Shown: positions 38,440-47,322 of the stretch, one piece after another
Layout of the letters: each line of letters begins with the position of its first letter
How positions within the stretch are numbered: position 1 is the first letter of the stretch
The notes under the pieces: generated by a model
Seen by the model: the letters and a program-made list of their open reading frames with translations, nothing else
Told to the model about the DNA's origin: nothing
Databases searched by the model: none
Position numbers and translations under genes: made by a program
Assembly (NCBI RefSeq): GCF_003194585.1
Contig: NZ_QHKZ01000008.1
Coordinates: forward strand, 112,436-176,435
DNA from: Nocardioides daejeonensis
Lineage (GTDB): Bacteria > Actinomycetota > Actinomycetes > Propionibacteriales > Nocardioidaceae
DNA: 64,000 nt
Direction: 5' to 3'

Positions 38440-39825
38440 CTATCGCCTCGGACGCAGGAGTGGTGGGGCGAAGATCGGGGTCTGCGTGGGTGAGTCGACC
38501 GGCCGGTCGGCTCGGCGCTTGCCCCCCGCCGTCGCGGGCTCCGGCTCGGGGCCGGGCACCAGGTCTCCCGGCTCGCCGCCGCGGACCCGCAGGACATCGG
38601 CGGAGAGAACGAAGGCCAGCGCGATCGGCACCCAGATGTAGCGATCCCAGACGACGCTGGTCAGGGGCGCGACCATGGCATAGCTGACCGCGGGATAGGC
38701 GAGGCGGTTGAGCGGTTTGGGGGCGAGCAGCAGCTGCAGGGCGGCCGCGCCGATCAGGGCGAGGAACGCGGCCAGGCCGAAGACCCCCATCGCGAAGGCC
38801 ATCTGGAGATAGACGTTGTGACCGAGCACCGACTCCTCGAACCCGTGGCCGATGAACGGACGCTGGAGGAAGCCGTCCCAGTAGTGCCGGAAGAGCTGCT
38901 CCCGGGCCAGGTCGGAGTTGCTCGACACCTCGCCGCCGAGCAGTCGGTCGAGGGCAGATCCGCTCCCCATCGGGATCCGGTCGGCGACGACCAGCAGCGC
39001 GGCAGCGCTGCCGATCAGCCACCCGGCGGCCTTCGCCGACCGCTCCACGACCGGGAAGGCCAGGGCGAGCGCGCCGGCGACCACCAGGGCCGCCCGGCTG
39101 CCGCTGAACCACACCACGCCGAGGGAGGCCGCCCCGGCCAGGTACCAGGCCCAGTGCCAGATCGGCTTGACCTGACTGATCATGAAGACGATCAGGCCGG
39201 TGGCGAAGAGGCCGGTCAGGCCGTAGACGTTGGGGTGCTCGGTGAAGCCGATGAAGCGCCCGCCGGGCCGGTCCCCGCGGGCGACGCCGCCGACCAGGCT
39301 GATCATCATGCCGAGCACGTACGCCGTCGCGAGAGCCTGCACGATGCGCAGGTTGGGGCGCCACAGCATGAAGACGAGCGGCAGGATGAGGACGCCGGCC
39401 ACGAAGCGGGCCTGGAAGTTGAGGCTGGTCAGTGGGTCGTCGGCGGCCATGGACGCGACCAAGCCGATGCCGAGGCAGAGCAACGCGGTGACCGAGAAGC
39501 CCGGTGGCAGGTGCACGTTGCGTTGGAGGATCGTGGGCAGCAGCAGCAGGAAGCCGACCGAGTAGAAGAGGTCGGTGCCGGTGACGAAGGTCGCCCCCGG
39601 CACCACCAGCGCGCTCATCGGTGCGAGCATCGTGCCGAGCACGACGAAGCCGACCCCTGCGCGCTCCGGCCCGGCGATCACGATCACACAGATCACGAGG
39701 GCTGCGACGATGCCCAGGACGCACAGGACCAGCGAGTCCCGAGCCACCAGCAGCAGGGCCGCGGTCAGCACGATGGCCAGGGCCCAGGGGAAGGCGGCGC
39801 CGAGGAGCCGGCCGAGCAGACGCAC
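38440..39825 (-). CDS. O-antigen ligase/polymerase-like membrane protein (Wzy type)
   Basis: 461 residues with about 11-12 membrane helices up to residue 400, then a hydrophilic Arg/Pro-rich tail. The O-antigen ligase/polymerase loop is seen in RFIGFTEHPNVYGLTGLFATG, WFSGSRAALVVAGAL and RPFIGHGFEESVLGHNVYLQMAF. It would polymerise or ligate the lipid-linked repeats outside the membrane. It is 12 bp downstream of the Wzc-like gene on the same strand, so Wzc and Wzy are co-transcribed. Confidence 0.85.
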   Translation of the reverse strand: MRLLGRLLGAAFPWALAIVLTAALLLVARDSLVLCVLGIVAALVICVIVIAGPERAGVGFVVLGTMLAPMSALVVPGATFVTGTDLFYSVGFLLLLPTILQRNVHLPPGFSVTALLCLGIGLVASMAADDPLTSLNFQARFVAGVLILPLVFMLWRPNLRIVQALATAYVLGMMISLVGGVARGDRPGGRFIGFTEHPNVYGLTGLFATGLIVFMISQVKPIWHWAWYLAGAASLGVVWFSGSRAALVVAGALALAFPVVERSAKAAGWLIGSAAALLVVADRIPMGSGSALDRLLGGEVSSNSDLAREQLFRHYWDGFLQRPFIGHGFEESVLGHNVYLQMAFAMGVFGLAAFLALIGAAALQLLLAPKPLNRLAYPAVSYAMVAPLTSVVWDRYIWVPIALAFVLSADVLRVRGGEPGDLVPGPEPEPATAGGKRRADRPVDSPTQTPIFAPPLLRPRR

Positions 39826-39837
39826 GTCGGCTCCGGC

Positions 39838-41211
39838 CTACTTCTTGTCGCTGAGGTTCAGCAGCTGCTCGTCCTCGTAGTAGTAATAGCTGTAACCCTC
39901 GCGGGCCCGACGCGGCACCATGTTGACCACGACGCCGAAGAGGCGGGCCCCGACGGTCTCGAAGCGCGCGGCGGCGCCGGCCAGCTCTTCCTCGGTGGTC
40001 TTGCCGTGTCGGCAGATCAGCAGTGCGCCGTCGGCGGCGTGGGCGAGGATCGCGGCGTCGGCGACCGGCAGCAGCGGTGGCGCATCGATGATCACGATGT
40101 CGTACATCTCCCGCACCCGCTGGATCAGCGCGCGGGTGGCGGCGGCCTGGAGCACCTCGGTCGGGTTGGGTGGGATCGGACCACCGGCGAGGAACGACAG
40201 TCCGGTGGGCTGGTGGATCTGGATGCTCTCCGCCAGCGTCGACTTGCCGACCAGCACCGTGGTCAGGCCGACCCGCGACTCGAGGCCGAGAAGGTCGGCG
40301 ATCCGGGGACGCCGCAGGTCGCCGTCGAGAAGCAGGACCCGTTTGCCTGCCTGGGCGAGCGCCACGGCGAGGTTGGTCGACGTGCTGGTCTTGCCTTCGC
40401 CAGGCACCGGGCTGGAGATCACCAGGCACTTGGGCTGCTCGTCGAGGTCGAGGTACTGCAGGTTGGTGCGCAGCAGCCGGAACGCCTCCGCGCGGGGCGA
40501 GAAGCCGTGGACGTCGCTCAGCAGTGGTTGGCGCTGCACCGACTTGTCGAAGGCGACGCTTGCCATGACCGGCGCGCCTGCCACCCGGGAGACGTCCTCG
40601 AAGGACTTCAGCGTGTGATCCAGGATGTCGCGCACGATGGCGAGCGCGATGCCGAGCAACAGGCCGATCACACCGGCCGCGGCGAAGTTGAGCAGCAACT
40701 TCGGGCTGGACGGCTTGTCGTCGTACGTCGCCTCGTTGGTGATCGTGGTGGTGATCTGCGAGCGCTCCTGGCCGCGGGGCGTCTCGATCTCGCGGATGTA
40801 CTCGGCCAGCACCTCGGACTCAGCGGCCGCGATCTGCTGGGCCAGTTCGGGGGTGTCGGCGTGGGCCTTCACCGTGAGGATCACCGAGGTCGCCTCGGCC
40901 TCGGCGCTCACGGCTCCAGCGAGGTCGTCGGGGGCGTTGTCGCCGAGCTTCGCGGCGACCTGCCTGAGCACCTGCTCGTGGTCGGCGAGCTCGGCGTAGG
41001 AGGTGATCCGGGTCTGCACGAAGTAGGAGGCGCCCACGGTCTCGGTGATCGACTGCGAGTCGGCGGAGACGAAGATCTTCGCCTCCGACTCGTACTGCGT
41101 GTCCATCACGACGAAGGAGACGAGGCTGGCGATCCCGAGAGCGACCACCAACATGGCCACGATCGTGACCCAGCGACGTTGGAGAGTCCGTGCCAGTTGC
41201 TTGAAATCCAC
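39838..41211 (-). CDS. polysaccharide co-polymerase/tyrosine autokinase (Wzc-like)
   Basis: 457 residues from a GTG with CTGAAGG upstream. The N-terminal Wzz domain starts DFKQLARTLQRRWVTIVAMLVVALGIASLV (first helix), and a second helix lies near residue 180. The kinase part has Walker A PVPGEGKTSTSTNLAVALA, Walker A' LLLDGDLRRPRI and IVIIDAPPLLPVADA. The C-terminus YSYYYYEDEQ is a tyrosine cluster for autophosphorylation. It controls chain length and export. The LMW phosphatase at 42718 could be its partner. Confidence 0.92.
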   Translation of the reverse strand: MDFKQLARTLQRRWVTIVAMLVVALGIASLVSFVVMDTQYESEAKIFVSADSQSITETVGASYFVQTRITSYAELADHEQVLRQVAAKLGDNAPDDLAGAVSAEAEATSVILTVKAHADTPELAQQIAAAESEVLAEYIREIETPRGQERSQITTTITNEATYDDKPSSPKLLLNFAAAGVIGLLLGIALAIVRDILDHTLKSFEDVSRVAGAPVMASVAFDKSVQRQPLLSDVHGFSPRAEAFRLLRTNLQYLDLDEQPKCLVISSPVPGEGKTSTSTNLAVALAQAGKRVLLLDGDLRRPRIADLLGLESRVGLTTVLVGKSTLAESIQIHQPTGLSFLAGGPIPPNPTEVLQAAATRALIQRVREMYDIVIIDAPPLLPVADAAILAHAADGALLICRHGKTTEEELAGAAARFETVGARLFGVVVNMVPRRAREGYSYYYYEDEQLLNLSDKK

Positions 41212-41276
41212 GCTGTACCTTCAGGGGCGAGTCGAAAATCGTTGGCCGCGGAGTCAACGATGCGGCGATGCGTTGG

Positions 41277-41720
<444 letters not shown>

Positions 41721-41742
41721 TCGTTCCACCTCCCTCGCGGCC

Positions 41743-41787
41743 CTAGACCGTGTTGGTAAACGCCGTGCGTTGACCAACACGGCCTAG
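41743..41787. promoter_or_regulatory. long inverted repeat between dtd and the BKACE gene
   Basis: CTAGaCCGTGTTGGT (41743-41757) and ACCAACACGGcCTAG (41773-41787) are inverted copies with one mismatch, around a 15-bp centre that itself contains ACGC/GCGT. It begins 22 bp before the dtd start and ends 33 bp before the BKACE ATG. It could be an operator for both genes, a leader hairpin, or the scar of a small mobile element. Confidence 0.6.
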
Positions 41788-41820
41788 CCGCGGTCGGCCA
41801 CAGTCTGCCACCATCCGAGG

Positions 41821-42660
41821 ATGGGAGAGCTCCTCATCACCGTTGCCCCGACCGGCGCCGAGACGACCAAGGAGGCGTGCCCGCAGCTGCCGACCACGCT
41901 GGCCGAGCTGGTCACGGCGGCCCGCGAGTCGCAGGAGGCGGGCGCGGCGATGGTGCACGTGCACATCCGCGACGACGCGCACCGGCCGACACTGGAGCCG
42001 GCCCGGCTGGCGGAGACGGTGGTCGCGCTGCGCGCCGAGACGGACCTGGTCGTGCAGTTGTCGACGGGAGGCTCGGTGCACGACCCGCTGGCCGAGCGGC
42101 TGCACGTGCTGGAGGCAGCCCCCGACTCCTGCTCCCTGACGATGGGCACCACGAACTTCGGTGACGACGTCTTCGCCAACCCGTGGCCGTTCATCGTCGA
42201 CCTCTACCAACTGAGCCGTGAACGGCAGGTGGTACCCGAGTTCGAGCTCTTCGACCTCGGCCATGTCGCGGCCCTGACGAGGCTGCTTGCGCAGGAGGGC
42301 CTGCCCTATGGCGGTCGCGTGCACGTCGATCTGGTGATGGGTGTGCCTGGCGGCATGCCGGGCACGGCGGACGCCCTGGTCGCTGCCGTCGCCGCTCTTC
42401 CTGCCGAGGTCACCAGCTGGTCGGCCACCGGCATCGGGAGAAGCACGCTTCCGGTCGCCTTCGCCGCGCTGGCGAAGGGCGGGCACCTGCGGGTCGGGAT
42501 GGAGGACGTGCTGACGTTGGCCCGCGGCGTGCCGGTCGAGCGCAACAGTCAGCTGGTCGAGCGGGCCGTGACCCTCGGGCGGCTTGCGCAGCGCGAGCCG
42601 ATGTCGCCCGCAGCTGCTCACGCGCTGCTCAACACCGCGCGCCACCAGGGAGCCGCCTGA
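41821..42660 (+). CDS. BKACE family protein (3-keto-5-aminohexanoate cleavage-like, DUF849)
   Basis: 279 residues. The start LLITVAPTGAETTKEACPQLP and the zinc-binding AAMVHVHIRDDAHRPTL (His-x-His) are BKACE features. Further on are VQLSTGGS and EFELFDLGHVAAL. The family condenses a beta-keto acid with acetyl-CoA, but substrates vary widely and cannot be predicted here. It diverges from dtd across the inverted repeat and stands alone; the next gene is 57 bp downstream with its own promoter. Confidence 0.87.
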   Translation: MGELLITVAPTGAETTKEACPQLPTTLAELVTAARESQEAGAAMVHVHIRDDAHRPTLEPARLAETVVALRAETDLVVQLSTGGSVHDPLAERLHVLEAAPDSCSLTMGTTNFGDDVFANPWPFIVDLYQLSRERQVVPEFELFDLGHVAALTRLLAQEGLPYGGRVHVDLVMGVPGGMPGTADALVAAVAALPAEVTSWSATGIGRSTLPVAFAALAKGGHLRVGMEDVLTLARGVPVERNSQLVERAVTLGRLAQREPMSPAAAHALLNTARHQGAA

Positions 42661-42705
42661 GTACGGGCGATACCGCCCACCCGTGAGCGTGCCCCGGCCG
42701 ATCTC

Positions 42706-42717
42706 TAGGCTGAGGGC
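42706..42717 (+). promoter_or_regulatory. leaderless-type promoter of the LMW phosphatase gene
   Basis: TAGGCT (42706-42711) is followed by 6 bp and the GTG start at 42718. GAGGG in the spacer could also serve as a short ribosome site. Confidence 0.5.
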
Positions 42718-43296
42718 GTGCGTCACACCCTTCTCTTCGTCTGCATCGGCAACGTGTGCCGGTCGCCGCTCGCGGAGCGCCTGCTCCGGATGCGGTTGAC
42801 CGAGCGGCACGTCGGCGAGCTCTACGAGGTGGGCTCGGCCGGTGTACGCGCGATGGTGGGTCGCCCGATGCATCCGGAGGCGGCGCGCACCCTGGAGGCG
42901 CGTGGCGGCGTACCGGACGGCTTCCTGGCCCACCAGTGCACGCCCTCAGTCGTGCAGCTCTCCGACGTGGTGCTGACCGCGACGCGTTCGGTCCGTTCGA
43001 CGGTCCTGGAAGAGTCGCCGCGGGCGTTGCCACGGACCTTCACGATCACGGAGTTCGCCACCCTCGCCGAGGCCGCGCTTCCCGACCTGCCGCCGGCGCG
43101 GCGAGAGCTGGCGGCCGTGGTGGAGGCTGCTGCGGCACTACGCGGCACCGTGCCGGTGCCGGAGCTCGACGTCCGGGACCCGATCGGGCGTTCCGCCGCG
43201 GTCTTCGACGCGGTCGCCGAACAGGTCGACGAGTCCGTGCTGCGGATCGCCGACGTGCTCGCCGGGCTCCGGGCCGTCAGCGGGCCGCGTCAGTAG
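42718..43296 (+). CDS. low-molecular-weight protein tyrosine phosphatase-like
   Basis: 192 residues from GTG 42718. The P-loop CIGNVCRSP begins at Cys9, giving the C-x5-R motif of LMW-PTPs and arsenate reductases. The general acid Asp would lie in the C-terminal VRDPIGR region. It is about 40 residues longer than the 150-residue family norm. It may dephosphorylate the Wzc-like kinase encoded at 39838, the Wzb-type pairing, though not in the same operon. Its stop overlaps the convergent DsrE stop by 7 bp. Confidence 0.85.
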   Translation: MRHTLLFVCIGNVCRSPLAERLLRMRLTERHVGELYEVGSAGVRAMVGRPMHPEAARTLEARGGVPDGFLAHQCTPSVVQLSDVVLTATRSVRSTVLEESPRALPRTFTITEFATLAEAALPDLPPARRELAAVVEAAAALRGTVPVPELDVRDPIGRSAAVFDAVAEQVDESVLRIADVLAGLRAVSGPRQ

Positions 43297-43652
43297 ACGA
43301 GCGCCTGGACGCCCTCGCGCAGGCTCTCCTCGACGAACGCCGCGGCACCCGCGATGCGGACCCCGGGCAGCAGCTCCTCCGGAGCGATGTCACGCCGCTC
43401 CGCACACTGACTGCACACCGTCACGGTGCCGGTGCCGAGCACCGTGTCGCGCAGGTCTGCCAGCGGGGTCGCCAGAGGGAGCGAGAACTCCTCGGCCTTG
43501 CCCGCTACGCCGAACCAGGCCGCCTCGCCGGCGAGCCAGAGGCTCACCTCGACGCCGGACGCCGCGGCGAGAGCCGCCACGTTGAACGCCTGGTTGCACC
43601 GCTCGGCGTCGTCCGCACCGCAGGTCACCTTCACCACGAGAGCTCGGCTCAT
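43290..43652 (-). CDS. DsrE family sulfur-relay-like protein
   Basis: 120 residues from ATG 43652. Predicted as a small alpha/beta DsrE fold: ALVVKVTCGADDAERCNQAFNVA, then GVEVSLWLAGEAAWFGV and GTVTVCSQCAERR. The CSQC pair resembles the sulfur-relay cysteine region of DsrE-like proteins. The partner is unknown. TAGGTT plus 7 bp lies before the ATG, so the mRNA is probably leaderless. It shares a 45-bp divergent promoter region with the nitrobindin-like gene. Confidence 0.78.
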   Translation of the reverse strand: MSRALVVKVTCGADDAERCNQAFNVAALAAASGVEVSLWLAGEAAWFGVAGKAEEFSLPLATPLADLRDTVLGTGTVTVCSQCAERRDIAPEELLPGVRIAGAAAFVEESLREGVQALVY

Positions 43653-43659
43653 ACACAGA

Positions 43660-43690
43660 AACCTACGCCGACGGGTGATCTCGATAAACT
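43660..43690. promoter_or_regulatory. overlapping divergent leaderless promoters
   Basis: In the 45 bp between the DsrE and nitrobindin-like starts, the minus-strand -10 TAGGTT (complement of 43660-43665) lies 7 bp from its ATG. The plus-strand -10 TAAACT (43685-43690) lies 7 bp from the other ATG. The -35 region of each promoter would overlap the -10 box of the other, so the two should not fire independently. Confidence 0.55.
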
Positions 43691-43697
43691 CGGGCCC

Positions 43698-44192
43698 ATG
43701 CCGTTCGAGCTCCCTGACAACCTCCACCCCGACTGCGCGCCGATCGCCTGGATGCTGGGCACCTGGCGCGGCAACGGGCATGGCGACTACCCGACGATCG
43801 AGAGCTTCCAGTTCGGCCAAGAGCTGATCTTCGCCCACGACGGCCGACCATTCTTCCACTACATGGCCCGATCCTGGATCGTGGACGCCGAGGGCGCCAA
43901 GGTCCGCGATGCTGCGATCGAGACGGGTTTCCTGCGCTGCCGTCCTGAGGGCAAGGTCGAGATGCTGCTGACGCACTCCAGCGGCTTCGCCGAGATCTGG
44001 TACGGCACGGCCGGTGAGGCCAAGATGGAGGTAGCCACCGACGCGGTGGTGCGCACCGAGTCCGCCAAGGAGGTCACGGCCGGGCACCGGCTCTACGGCT
44101 ACGTCGAGGGCGATCTGCTCTATGCCTACGACATGGCCGCGATGGGCCAGGCGCTGCAGCCGCACCTGTGGGCGCGGCTCAAGCGACAGTAG
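43698..44192 (+). CDS. nitrobindin-like heme-binding beta-barrel protein
   Basis: 164 residues. The N-terminal half has LGTWRGNGHGDYPTIESFQFGQEL, the GxWxGxGxGxYPT signature of the nitrobindin (FABP-like, DUF1794) family. The barrel strands HYMARSWIVDAEG and GFLRCRPEGKVEMLLTHSSGFAEIWYG follow. Nitrobindins bind ferric heme and react with NO or peroxynitrite; heme ligand residues were not resolved here. TAAACT plus 7 bp gives a leaderless start. It is 26 bp upstream of a Fur-family gene, and the two may be co-transcribed. Confidence 0.87.
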   Translation: MPFELPDNLHPDCAPIAWMLGTWRGNGHGDYPTIESFQFGQELIFAHDGRPFFHYMARSWIVDAEGAKVRDAAIETGFLRCRPEGKVEMLLTHSSGFAEIWYGTAGEAKMEVATDAVVRTESAKEVTAGHRLYGYVEGDLLYAYDMAAMGQALQPHLWARLKRQ

Positions 44193-44218
44193 CGAGACGG
44201 AGTGAGGAGTCAGATGCC

Positions 44219-44671
44219 GTGACCGAGTTCGCCGACCGGCTGCACCGCAGCGGCCGCAGGATGACGCCGCAGCGTGAGCTGATCCTCCGGGCCGTCGACC
44301 GGCTTGGGCACGCCACGCCGGACGAGGTGCATGCCGAGGTCCGCAAGGAGTCGGCAGCCGTCAACCTCTCGACCGTCTATCGCAACCTGGAGGTGCTCGA
44401 GGAGCTCGGCCTGGTCCGGCATGCGCATCTGAGCGACCGGTCGCCGACCTATCACTCCATCTCCGACCACGAGCACTTCCACCTGATCTGTCGCAACTGC
44501 GGCCGGGTCGACTCGGTGGATCCCGTGCTGCTGGTGCCGCTGGTGGAGGGCTTGGGGCGCGAATACGGGTTCGTGCCCGACGTCGGCCACCTCACGGTCT
44601 TCGGGGCCTGCGTCTCCTGCCCCGAGCACGCGGGAGAGCACACCCACGAGCGACGTACGCTGGAGCAATGA
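44219..44671 (+). CDS. Fur family transcriptional regulator
   Basis: 150 residues from GTG 44219. The winged-helix DNA-binding part is RLHRSGRRMTPQRELILRAVDRLGHATPDEV and VNLSTVYRNLEVLEELGLV. Metal and dimerisation residues are in HEHFHLICRNCGRVDSVDP, with the Cys-x2-Cys of RNCGR-type sites and a second pair in CVSCPEH. Whether it senses iron, zinc or peroxide cannot be told. Its stop overlaps the ygfZ start (ATGA), suggesting that YgfZ iron-sulfur repair is under related control. Confidence 0.9.
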   Translation: MTEFADRLHRSGRRMTPQRELILRAVDRLGHATPDEVHAEVRKESAAVNLSTVYRNLEVLEELGLVRHAHLSDRSPTYHSISDHEHFHLICRNCGRVDSVDPVLLVPLVEGLGREYGFVPDVGHLTVFGACVSCPEHAGEHTHERRTLEQ

Positions 44672-45627
44672 GGAGCCCGCTTCTTGACCTGCCTGGCGCT
44701 GTCGCCGGCGACGCCCCCGACTCCGACGTGGCCGGCCACTACGGATCGTTCAACCTGGAGCAGCGGGCGCTGGAGGGCGGCGAGGGGTTCGTCGACCTCT
44801 CACATCGCGACGTGGTGCGGATCTCCGGACCCGACCGGCTCGACCTGCTGCACAACCTCTCCACCCAGCACCGTGACGTCCTCGCCGCCGGTGCGCCGAC
44901 CGGGTTCCTCATCCTCAGCCCTCAAGGGCACGTCGAGCACGCCGTGTTCGGCTCCGACGACGGCGAGGCTTTCGTGGGGCACCTCGAACCCGGCGCGGGA
45001 GCTGGGCTGGTCGACTTCCTGAGCCGGATGCGGTTCATGATGCAGGTGGAGATCGAGGAGGTCACCGCCGAGTTGGCGACCGCCTGGCGACCGGCCAAGC
45101 GCGGGGGTGGCCCCTTCGACGGCTACGAGTTCGTGCCGCGGGACCGCCTGGCGGCGTACGCCGAGGCGGCCGGCCCAGCGGCTGGCACGTGGGCCTTCGA
45201 GGCCCTGCGCATCGCCCGCGGCGAGGCCCGGTTCGGGATCGACACCGATCACCGCACGATCCCCAACGAGGTCGGCTGGATCGGCAGCGCGGTGCATCTC
45301 GACAAGGGCTGCTACCGCGGCCAGGAGACGGTGGCGCGGGTGCACACGCTCGGTCGCCCGCCTCGCCGGTTGGTGCTCCTGCACCTCGACGGCTCGGAGA
45401 ACAGGCTTCCAGCCCGTGGCGCCGAGATCGCTCACGATGGGCGGACGGTCGGCTTCGTCGGCTCGTCGGCACGGCACCACGAACTGGGTCCGATCGGACT
45501 GGCCTTGATCAAGCGCAACGTCCCGGTGGATGCGGCGCTCAGCGTCGACGGCATCGCGGCCGCCCAGGAGGTCGTCGTGGATCCTGAGGTGGGCCTGCAC
45601 GTCCGGCCCGGTCGTCCGCGCGGCTGA
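44668..45627 (+). CDS. ygfZ: folate-binding iron-sulfur cluster protein
   Basis: 319 residues. The diagnostic KGCYRGQETVAR motif, near residue 213, is present. The GcvT-like fold is seen in FVDLSHRDVVRISGPDRLDLLHNLSTQ and FGIDTDHRTIPNEVGW. YgfZ helps iron-sulfur cluster assembly or repair, using tetrahydrofolate. It overlaps the Fur gene by 4 bp. TACGCT lies 6 bp before its ATG inside the Fur coding sequence, so an additional internal promoter is possible. Confidence 0.93.
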   Translation: MRSPLLDLPGAVAGDAPDSDVAGHYGSFNLEQRALEGGEGFVDLSHRDVVRISGPDRLDLLHNLSTQHRDVLAAGAPTGFLILSPQGHVEHAVFGSDDGEAFVGHLEPGAGAGLVDFLSRMRFMMQVEIEEVTAELATAWRPAKRGGGPFDGYEFVPRDRLAAYAEAAGPAAGTWAFEALRIARGEARFGIDTDHRTIPNEVGWIGSAVHLDKGCYRGQETVARVHTLGRPPRRLVLLHLDGSENRLPARGAEIAHDGRTVGFVGSSARHHELGPIGLALIKRNVPVDAALSVDGIAAAQEVVVDPEVGLHVRPGRPRG

Positions 45628-45648
45628 CCGACTCGCCAGGCTGCACGG

Positions 45649-47088
45649 ATGGACGCCCCATCTCTCGGAGTCCTGCCGGGGGAGGTCGACGACCCGCCGT
45701 GGGAGTCGTGGCTGGCCTGGCTGGTCGCAGCCTGGTCACGCAACGGCGTGACCACGGTCGGCTCGCTGCCCGAGGAACTGCCGCCGACCGGTGCCGACCT
45801 GCGTCGTGCCGAGGCCGTCCACGGGCTGCCGCGAGGCCATCTTGCCTCGCTCGCCGACTACCTGCGGCTTGCCGTCGGCGACCCCGCTGCGAAGCGACCG
45901 AGCGGGCTGGTGAGTGTCGCGACCGGGGACGACATCGCGGTGGTGGCTGCTCGCGGTCTGGCGGGGGAGGCGAGCGCGCACGACTGGCTGCGCCTCGGCT
46001 GGTCGGCGTACACCGCTCCGGCGCCGTTGTGGACGCTGGAGCAGAGCGAAGAGCTTCTCCGCCAGCTCCTCCTGGCGCTGCCGCGCGGTGTCCGACAGCA
46101 CTACCGGACCCAGCGAACGGCTGCGATCTTGCTGGCGCGTGCGCCGTGGCTGGCCACGCCGATGCTGCGGCTGGTCCGCGAACACGTAGGGGTCCCCGGG
46201 TCTCCGGTGGCCTCCGAGGCGGTCGGCCTGCTGGTGGACCTCCCCGACCCGGCTGCCCATGATCTGCTTCTGGACTCCCTGGAGCGCGCCGCCAGCCCGG
46301 AAGAGCTGAACCATCCGGCGTGGATCTGTGCACAGCTGCTCGAACGTGGCGCGCTCTCGGCGGAGCGGCGGGACCGGCTCAGTGTGATCGTGCTGACCTG
46401 GTGGCGACGGAACCGGACGGTCGTCGTGCAGGAGATGGCCGAGCTCGTCCAGGCCCTGCCTGCGGGACTCGGCCTGGCCCTGGCACGGGCGCTGCCCGAG
46501 GCCGCGGCCGTGGGACCGTACGACGTCGCTGCCGACCAGGTGGAGGTCGCGACGACGTTGGTCTGTGATCAGGTGCGCGCGCAGGGGCTGGTCACCGTGC
46601 GTCCAGGCAGCGGTGGGGTCACCTCCTTGGTCGGGGCCGCGTTGTCGCGGCGGAGCGCCGAGCGTCGCTATCTCTCCGGGCATGTGCTGTCGGCCTCCCC
46701 TTATGGTCGGGCGACGGCCGACGGACTGCTCGACCTGCTGGCCGACGGGACGGGGCCGGCGTTGCTGCGCCAGCGCGCCGCCAGGCTCGTCGTGCACCTG
46801 GCGCACGAGTCGCATCGACTGCGGATCCATGGCCTGTTGGAGGATCCGGACCAGCGGGTGCGCAGTGCCCTCGTGCGGGCACTGGCTCAGATCGCGCCCG
46901 ACCCGGTCACCGACCAGCTCCTGCGAGCCATGACGCCCGGCCCGGAGAGTGCGCTGGGACATACGTGGGTCGGCGCGCTGGGTATGACCGCGTCGCCCGG
47001 CCTGCGTCTGCTTGCCACGGGGACCGGACCGGCATGGCAGCGCGACGCGGCGCGCTGGTGGATCGCTGCGGGACCGGCGATCCGCTGA
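45649..47088 (+). CDS. unrecognised alpha-helical repeat protein, 479 aa
   Basis: 479 residues from ATG 45649, 21 bp after ygfZ. I do not recognise the family. The sequence is leucine/alanine/arginine-rich, with repeated helical pairs such as LLRQLLLALPRGVRQHYRTQRTA and ASEAVGLLVDLPDPAAHDLLLDSL. Also visible are QRAARLVVHLAHESHRLRIHGLLEDPDQRVRSALVRALAQI, which read like HEAT or Armadillo-type repeats. An early AEAVHGLPRGHLASLADYLRL could be a helix-turn-helix. No membrane segment or catalytic motif is visible. A scaffold or regulatory role is an inference. Confidence 0.6.
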   Translation: MDAPSLGVLPGEVDDPPWESWLAWLVAAWSRNGVTTVGSLPEELPPTGADLRRAEAVHGLPRGHLASLADYLRLAVGDPAAKRPSGLVSVATGDDIAVVAARGLAGEASAHDWLRLGWSAYTAPAPLWTLEQSEELLRQLLLALPRGVRQHYRTQRTAAILLARAPWLATPMLRLVREHVGVPGSPVASEAVGLLVDLPDPAAHDLLLDSLERAASPEELNHPAWICAQLLERGALSAERRDRLSVIVLTWWRRNRTVVVQEMAELVQALPAGLGLALARALPEAAAVGPYDVAADQVEVATTLVCDQVRAQGLVTVRPGSGGVTSLVGAALSRRSAERRYLSGHVLSASPYGRATADGLLDLLADGTGPALLRQRAARLVVHLAHESHRLRIHGLLEDPDQRVRSALVRALAQIAPDPVTDQLLRAMTPGPESALGHTWVGALGMTASPGLRLLATGTGPAWQRDAARWWIAAGPAIR

Positions 47089-47092
47089 ACCG

Positions 47093-47269
47093 TCAGGGTG
47101 CGGCGTCCGGCGGCTCTTCCAGGAAGCCGATCGTAGGAACGAAGAACAGCGCTCCCGTGACGGCGGTCGAGAAGTCGAGGATCCGGTCGCGGCTGCCCTC
47201 CGGGGTGGGGCGGAAACTCTCCGGTGTGGGGAAGGTCGGCGAAGACGGCCCACCGGCGTGCTCGCCCGG
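47093..47269 (-). pseudogene. remnant of a DyP-type peroxidase (C-terminal end only)
   Basis: A 58-codon frame without a start codon ends in a TGA at 47093-47095. It contains SRDRILDFSTAVTGALFFVP then TIGFLEEPP, which closely resembles the end of mycobacterial DyP peroxidases (for example NTDRVLDFSTAVTGGLFFSP). Upstream in frame is a TAG at 47270, and no heme-binding or GXXDG region is present. The rest of the gene is gone. It lies between the helical repeat gene and the cupin gene, whose promoter region may have replaced part of it. Confidence 0.72.
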
Positions 47270-47322
47270 CTACAGTGCACCTGTCCTGTTGTACGACCGG
47301 ATCAGACGGAGTGGATCGACCG

